From the NCBI RefSeq assembly GCF_028583725.1, contig NZ_CP110680.1, positions 2,108,001-2,172,000 on the forward strand: a stretch of DNA of 64,000 bases, given 5' to 3'. Made by a program: the position numbers and the translations under genes. The DNA is from Cellulomonas fimi (GTDB taxonomy: Bacteria > Actinomycetota > Actinomycetes > Actinomycetales > Cellulomonadaceae). Shown here piece after piece: positions 59,971-64,000 of this stretch. The stretch's first letter is position 1; each line of letters begins with the position of its first letter. The notes under the pieces were generated by a model. The model saw only the letters and a program-made list of their open reading frames with translations. It ran no database searches and was not told the DNA's origin.

Positions 59971-60282
59971 GTGGCTCTTCCTCCGCTGACTCCCGAACAA
60001 CGAGCCGCAGCGCTCCAGAAGGCCGCCGCCGCCCGGCAGGCCCGTGCCGAGGTCAAGAACCGCCTCAAGTACTCCCAGGGCACCCTGTCCGAGGTGATCG
60101 AGCAGGGCCAGAAGGACGAGACGATCGGCAAGCTCAAGGTGCTCGCGCTCCTCGAGTCCCTGCCCGGTGTGGGCAAGGTCAAGGCTCGTGCGATCATCTC
60201 CGAGATCGGCATCTCGGAGACGCGGCGCGTCCGCGGCCTCGGACCCCACCAGGTGAAGGCGCTCGTCGACCGCTTCGGGTGA
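59971..60282 (+). CDS. mihF: Integration host factor, actinobacterial type (mIHF)
   Basis: mIHF is a nucleoid protein unique to actinobacteria that bends DNA and was first found as a host factor for phage L5 integration. The 103-residue product is standard: [21 protein letters not shown] at the N-terminus, a helical middle ([20 protein letters not shown]) and a helix-two-turn-helix domain with [20 protein letters not shown] and [23 protein letters not shown] 59971 gives the conserved start VALPPL and has GAGAAGG in front. It is followed by gmk after 43 bases, the usual actinobacterial order pyrF-mihF-gmk-rpoZ-coaBC-metK-priA. Confidence 0.96.
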   Translation: MALPPLTPEQRAAALQKAAAARQARAEVKNRLKYSQGTLSEVIEQGQKDETIGKLKVLALLESLPGVGKVKARAIISEIGISETRRVRGLGPHQVKALVDRFG

Positions 60283-60325
60283 CGGTCGCCCGTCACCGCT
60301 GCGCACGAGGAGTACCGCACCACCC

Positions 60326-60895
60326 ATGACGACGACGCCCGCCCGGCTGACCGTTCTCGCCGGACCCACCGCCGTCGGCAAGGGCACGGTGTCCGCCGAC
60401 GTCCGCACGCGCTACCCCGAGGTCTGGCTGTCGGTGTCCGCGACGACGCGGCCGCCGCGACCCGGCGAGATCGAGGGGGTGCACTACCACTTCGTCAGCG
60501 TCGACGAGTTCGACCGCATGGTCGAGAACGGCGACCTGCTGGAGTGGGCGGTCGTCCACGGCCGCAACCGGTACGGCACTCCTCGTGAGCCCGTCGAGCG
60601 TCGGCTCGCCGCCGGTGAGCCGGCGCTCCTCGAGATCGACCTGCAGGGCGCCCGCCAGGTGCGGGCGTCCATGCCGGACGCGCACTTCGTGTTCCTCGCC
60701 CCGCCCTCCTTCGCCGAGCTCGAGCGGCGGCTCGTGGGGCGGGGGACCGAGGACGCGGAGGAGCGCGAGCGGCGGCTCGCGACCGCGCGCGTCGAGCTCG
60801 CGGCCGAGTCCGAGTTCGACACGGTGATCGTCAACGACGACGTGCACCGGGCCACGGACGAGCTGGTCCGGGTGATGGGGATCGCGACCAGGTAG
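60326..60895 (+). CDS. gmk: Guanylate kinase
   Basis: Gmk phosphorylates GMP to GDP with ATP. The 189-residue enzyme has an [16 protein letters not shown]-loop (residues 8-22), the GMP-binding [22 protein letters not shown] (residues about 37-58), [13 protein letters not shown], and [14 protein letters not shown] 60326 follows GAGGAG at about 13 bases. Its TAG stop is also the first half of the TAGGAT promoter of rpoZ (60893-60898). Confidence 0.95.
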   Translation: MTTTPARLTVLAGPTAVGKGTVSADVRTRYPEVWLSVSATTRPPRPGEIEGVHYHFVSVDEFDRMVENGDLLEWAVVHGRNRYGTPREPVERRLAAGEPALLEIDLQGARQVRASMPDAHFVFLAPPSFAELERRLVGRGTEDAEERERRLATARVELAAESEFDTVIVNDDVHRATDELVRVMGIATR

Positions 60896-60898
60896 GAT
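60893..60898 (+). promoter_or_regulatory. -10 element of rpoZ overlapping the gmk stop codon
   Basis: TAGGAT begins with the gmk stop codon itself. It would start a transcript near 60905, giving rpoZ a leader of about 58 nt. Confidence 0.55.
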
Positions 60899-60962
60899 CG
60901 TCGGCAGGCTCCGCCCCGCGGCCACCGTGCCGCACCCCCCACCGACCTCACGGGAGACCATC

Positions 60963-61226
60963 GTGTCCGGAACCGTCGCCGCCCCCACGGGCATCACCGA
61001 CCCGCCGATCGACCAGCTCCTCGAGCGCGCCGACTCCAAGTACGCCCTGGTGCTGTACTCGGCGCAGCGCGCCCGCCAGATCAACGCGTACTACTCGCAG
61101 CTCAACGAGGGCCTGCTCGAGTACGTCGGCCCGCTCGTCGACACGCGCCCGCAGGAGAAGCCGCTCTCGATCGCCATGCGCGAGATCGACGCCGGCCTGC
61201 TGACCTCCGAGGCCACGGAGGGCTGA
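60963..61226 (+). CDS. rpoZ: RNA polymerase omega subunit
   Basis: Omega binds the beta-prime subunit and helps RNA polymerase assembly. The 87-residue protein has [32 protein letters not shown] across the conserved N-terminal helices (the ADSKY and AxRARQI motifs), then the actinobacterial extension [19 protein letters not shown] and [14 protein letters not shown] 60963 is preceded by GGGAG; the frame is open upstream to an ATG at 60927, but that would add unconserved residues. coaBC starts 11 bases after the stop. Confidence 0.93.
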   Translation: MSGTVAAPTGITDPPIDQLLERADSKYALVLYSAQRARQINAYYSQLNEGLLEYVGPLVDTRPQEKPLSIAMREIDAGLLTSEATEG

Positions 61227-61236
61227 GGCAGCGCCC

Positions 61237-62427
61237 ATGCGGATCGTCCTGGGCGTCGCGGGCGGCATCGCCGCGTACAAGGCGGTGCTGCTGCTGCGCC
61301 TCCTGCGTGAGGCGGGGCACGACGTGCGCGTCGTGCCGACCGTCGCGGCGCTCGAGTTCGTCGGGCGCACGACGTGGGAGGCCCTGTCCGGGCAGCCCGT
61401 GACGACGGACGTCTTCGAGGACGTCGACCAGGTCGCGCACGTCGCCGTCGGCAAGACGGCCGACCTCGTCGTGGTGGCTCCGGCCACCGCGGACCTGCTC
61501 GCCCGCGCGGCGACCGGCCGCGCCGACGACCTGCTCACTGCGACCCTGCTCGTCGCGCGCTGCCCGGTGCTCATGGCGCCGGCGATGCACACCGAGATGT
61601 GGGAGCACCCCGCGACGGTCGCGAACGTCGAGACGCTCCGCCGGCGCGGCGTGCACGTGCTCGACCCCGCGAGCGGCCGGCTGACCGGCACGGACACCGG
61701 GCCGGGCCGGCTGCCCGAGCCCGAGGAGATCGCCGCGGCGGCCCTCGCGCTCGTCGGTCCCCGCGACCTGGCCGGTCGGCGGGTGGTCGTGTCCGCGGGC
61801 GGGACGCGCGAGCCGCTCGACCCCGTCCGGTTCCTCGGCAACCGCAGCTCCGGCCGGCAGGGCGTCGCGCTGGCCCGGGCGGCCGCCGCACGGGGTGCGC
61901 ACGTCACCCTCGTCGCCGCGAACCTGGCCGTGTCCGTGCCGCCCGGCGTGGACGCGGTGCCCGTCGAGACCGCCGCGCAGCTGCGCGACGCGGTGCGCGC
62001 CGCCGCGAAGGACGCCGACGCCGTCGTCATGGCCGCCGCGGTCGCGGACTACCGGCCCGCGACGCCGGCCGACGCCAAGATCAAGAAGCGCCGCGACGGG
62101 TCGGCCCCCGCGGTGCACCTCGTCGAGAACCCCGACGTGCTCGTCGAGCTCGCCGCCGACCGGCTGCGCGACGGCCAGGTCGTCGTCGGTTTCGCCGCCG
62201 AGACGGGCGACGCCGACGGGTCGGTCCTCGAGCACGGCCGCGCCAAGGCGCTGCGCAAGAAGGCCGACCTGCTCGTCGTGAACGCGGTCGGGGACGGCCG
62301 CGGGTTCGGGACGGACGTCAACGACGTGGTCGTGCTCGACGCCCGCGGCGAGGTCGTCTCCGCCGCCGCCGGCAGCAAGGACGACGTCGCGCACGCCGTG
62401 TGGGACGCGGTGCTCGCCCGCTGGTGA
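61237..62427 (+). CDS. coaBC: Bifunctional phosphopantothenoylcysteine decarboxylase/ligase
   Basis: CoaBC carries out two steps of coenzyme A synthesis: ligation of cysteine to phosphopantothenate (CTP-dependent, C-terminal CoaB) and decarboxylation (FMN-dependent, N-terminal CoaC). The 396-residue protein has the flavoprotein domain (VLGVAGGIAAYKAVLLLRLL, APATADLLARAATGRADDLL, APAMHTEMW) and CoaB from about residue 185 (VVSAGGTREPLDPVRFLGNRSSG, VMAAAVADYRPA, KIKK, VGFAAETGD, NAV). The loop that carries the catalytic Cys in E. coli CoaC reads SGRLTGTDTGPGRLPEPEEI here and has no Cys, as I recall for other actinobacteria too. ATG 61237 is unambiguous. Confidence 0.95.
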   Translation: MRIVLGVAGGIAAYKAVLLLRLLREAGHDVRVVPTVAALEFVGRTTWEALSGQPVTTDVFEDVDQVAHVAVGKTADLVVVAPATADLLARAATGRADDLLTATLLVARCPVLMAPAMHTEMWEHPATVANVETLRRRGVHVLDPASGRLTGTDTGPGRLPEPEEIAAAALALVGPRDLAGRRVVVSAGGTREPLDPVRFLGNRSSGRQGVALARAAAARGAHVTLVAANLAVSVPPGVDAVPVETAAQLRDAVRAAAKDADAVVMAAAVADYRPATPADAKIKKRRDGSAPAVHLVENPDVLVELAADRLRDGQVVVGFAAETGDADGSVLEHGRAKALRKKADLLVVNAVGDGRGFGTDVNDVVVLDARGEVVSAAAGSKDDVAHAVWDAVLARW

Positions 62428-62458
62428 ACGGCCGGTGAGAGGGTCGTTTCCGTCCCGT

Positions 62459-62464
62459 TAGGCT
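62459..62464 (+). promoter_or_regulatory. -10 element of metK (leaderless)
   Basis: TAGGCT ends eight bases before the ATG at 62472, with no ribosome binding site between, so metK is probably translated from a leaderless mRNA. Confidence 0.55.
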
Positions 62465-62471
62465 GTGCGCC

Positions 62472-63674
62472 ATGACTGAGGCTTCCGCGCGCCTGTTCAC
62501 GTCCGAGTCGGTGACGGAAGGCCACCCCGACAAGGTGTGCGACCAGATCTCCGACGCGATCCTCGACGCGATCCTCGACCAGGACCCGGCCGCGCGCGTC
62601 GCCGTCGAGACGATGGTGACGACGGGCCTCGTGCACGTCGCCGGCGAGGTGACGACGAGCGCGTACGTCGAGATCCCGCAGGTCGTCCGCGAGGTCGTGC
62701 AGGGCATCGGGTACACGTCGTCGCACATCGGCTTCGACGGTGAGTCCTGCGGCGTCTCGGTCTCGATCGGCCAGCAGTCGCCCGACATCGCGCAGGGCGT
62801 CGACAAGTCCCTCGAGGTCCGTCAGGACTCCGCCGACATCGACCCGCTCGACCTGCAGGGCGCGGGCGACCAGGGCCTCATGTTCGGCTACGCGTCCGAC
62901 GACACCCCGACGCTGCTGCCGCTGCCCATCTGGGTCGCGCACCGGCTCGCGGAGCGGCTCGCCGAGGTGCGGCGCCAGGACCTGGTGCCCGGTCTGCGGC
63001 CCGACGGCAAGACGCAGGTCACGATCGGCTACGAGGGCGACCGGGCGGTGTCGCTCGACACCGTGGTGCTCTCGACCCAGCACGACCCGGACGTCAATCT
63101 CGACACCTACCTGCGCCCCGCGATCGCCGAGCACGTCGTCGCGCCTGTCCTCGCGCAGCTCGAGCTCGACACGAGCGACCACCGCCTGCTCGTGAACCCG
63201 ACCGGCACGTTCGTCGTCGGCGGGCCCAAGGGTGACGCGGGCCTCACGGGCCGCAAGATCATCGTCGACACCTACGGCGGTTACGCGCGGCACGGCGGCG
63301 GCGCGTTCTCCGGCAAGGACCCGTCGAAGGTCGACCGGTCGGCCGCGTACGCGATGCGCTGGGTCGCGAAGAACGTCGTCGCGGCGGGCCTGGCGAAGCG
63401 CTGCGAGGTGCAGGTCGCGTACGCGATCGGCAAGTCGCACCCCGTCGGCCTGTACGTCGAGACGTTCGGCACGGGTGTCGTGCCCGTCGAGCGGCTGACC
63501 GCGGCGATCCGCGAGGTGTTCGATCTGCGCCCGGCCGCGATCATCCGCGACCTCGACCTGCTGCGCCCGATCTACCGCAAGACCGCCGCGTACGGCCACT
63601 TCGGTCGCGAGCTCCCCGAGTTCACCTGGGAGCGCACCGACCGCGCGGCCGACCTGCTGGCCGCCGTCGGCTGA
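62472..63674 (+). CDS. metK: S-adenosylmethionine synthetase
   Basis: MetK makes SAM from methionine and ATP. The 400-residue protein has the N-terminal [22 protein letters not shown], the ATP loop [16 protein letters not shown] (near residues 131-146), [21 protein letters not shown] (near 251-271), the phosphate loop [22 protein letters not shown] and [19 protein letters not shown]. Length is standard. It may have its own leaderless promoter, and it also follows coaBC closely (44 bases). The product supplies the SAM needed by the radical SAM protein and the prepilin methylase elsewhere in the window. Confidence 0.97.
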   Translation: MTEASARLFTSESVTEGHPDKVCDQISDAILDAILDQDPAARVAVETMVTTGLVHVAGEVTTSAYVEIPQVVREVVQGIGYTSSHIGFDGESCGVSVSIGQQSPDIAQGVDKSLEVRQDSADIDPLDLQGAGDQGLMFGYASDDTPTLLPLPIWVAHRLAERLAEVRRQDLVPGLRPDGKTQVTIGYEGDRAVSLDTVVLSTQHDPDVNLDTYLRPAIAEHVVAPVLAQLELDTSDHRLLVNPTGTFVVGGPKGDAGLTGRKIIVDTYGGYARHGGGAFSGKDPSKVDRSAAYAMRWVAKNVVAAGLAKRCEVQVAYAIGKSHPVGLYVETFGTGVVPVERLTAAIREVFDLRPAAIIRDLDLLRPIYRKTAAYGHFGRELPEFTWERTDRAADLLAAVG

Positions 63675-63684
63675 GCCGGCCCGC

Positions 63685-64000
63685 GTGCCGCGAGCCGGAG
63701 CCGCCCCGGGTGACGGGGCCGTGGACGTGACGGCGGGCGAGCAGCTCGTCCTCGACGGGGTGCCCGGACCGCGCCGTCGCGCTCGCCCACGTCTGGGCGC
63801 CGCCGACCTCGAGCCCGCCGAGCGGCTGCCCGTCGCGCGGGTGGCCGTCGACCTGTCGCCGCCGCACCTGGACCGCACGTTCGAGTACCTGGTGCCCGCC
63901 CGGTTCGACGCGCAGACGGTCCCCGGCGTGCGGGTCAAGGTCCGGTTCGGCGGGCAGGACGTCGACGGGTACGTGCTGGACCGCGCGGAGACGGCCGAGC
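63685..64000 (+). CDS. priA: Primosomal protein N' (PriA), N-terminal part, cut by the window end
   Basis: The open frame from about 63685 to the window edge encodes the N-terminal DNA-binding domain of PriA: LPVARVAVDLSPPHLDRTFEYLVP followed by GVRVKVRFGGQDVDGYVLDR, the typical start of the 3'-end binding domain. PriA restarts replication at stalled forks. The helicase domains lie beyond the window. The true start is uncertain: GTG codons at 63685, 63721 and 63727 are all in frame, and no clear ribosome binding site settles the choice. Order metK-priA is standard in actinobacteria. Confidence 0.82.
   Translation, partial: MPRAGAAPGDGAVDVTAGEQLVLDGVPGPRRRARPRLGAADLEPAERLPVARVAVDLSPPHLDRTFEYLVPARFDAQTVPGVRVKVRFGGQDVDGYVLDRAETAE

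Overview
The window is very GC-rich (third positions nearly always G or C) and reads as one chromosomal stretch of an actinobacterium. A Cellulomonas-type organism is likely: mIHF, the DUF948/DUF6167 pair beside alaS, an Rv2578c-type radical SAM gene behind a LexA box, a CebR/CelR-like operator, many GTG starts and several leaderless genes. No rRNA, tRNA, insertion sequence, prophage or CRISPR array was seen. The genus is an inference.

Layout. 1-12.7 kb: end of a metallo-beta-lactamase-fold hydrolase, hisS, a secreted M11-type metalloprotease on the minus strand, a LexA-box radical SAM gene, aspS with a coupled GNAT acetyltransferase, an MMPL exporter (minus), rarA, and rpsD behind a structured leader. 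12.8-19.0 kb: DUF948 and DUF6167 proteins, alaS, ruvX, mltG, aroE. 19.1-36.9 kb: a type IV pilus locus, pilB-pilT-pilC-pilA, then two V-W-X-like sets of minor pilins with very large members, then pilD and pilMNO, closed by a strong hairpin. 36.9-40.3 kb: aroC-aroK-aroB and aroQ. 40.3-42.7 kb: a SatD-like regulator with a membrane partner, then efp-nusB. 42.7-50.8 kb, the accessory part: a membrane GGDEF-EAL enzyme (minus), an ATP-grasp ligase of the graspetide type coupled to an astacin-like metallopeptidase with a Lys/Asp/Pro repeat tail (minus), a divergent YbaY/YscW-like gene, and a GPH-type transporter coupled to an S1P-lyase-like PLP enzyme. 50.8-59.8 kb: the pyrimidine operon pyrR-pyrB-pyrC-(PH-like protein)-carA-carB-pyrF with a PyrR-binding leader. 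59.9-64 kb: mihF, gmk, rpoZ, coaBC, metK and the start of priA.

How the parts work together. Five promoters, four in front of pilus transcription units and one in front of the GGDEF-EAL gene, share a CTCA box and a GCCGATG box whose starts are exactly 21 nt apart. This is the architecture of FliA/WhiG (sigma-28) promoters. It suggests that pilus assembly and c-di-GMP turnover belong to one motility regulon; PilB also carries an MshEN-like (c-di-GMP binding family) N-terminus. The most novel-looking unit is the metallopeptidase plus ATP-grasp pair. Its tail repeats offer regularly spaced Lys and Asp side chains, the kind of residues that graspetide ligases join, and its divergent promoter region holds a perfect CRP/GlxR-type operator. 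Other sites that explain regulation are the LexA box, a CebR-like box upstream of the secreted protease, the PyrR leader, and a possible two-state leader in front of rpsD.
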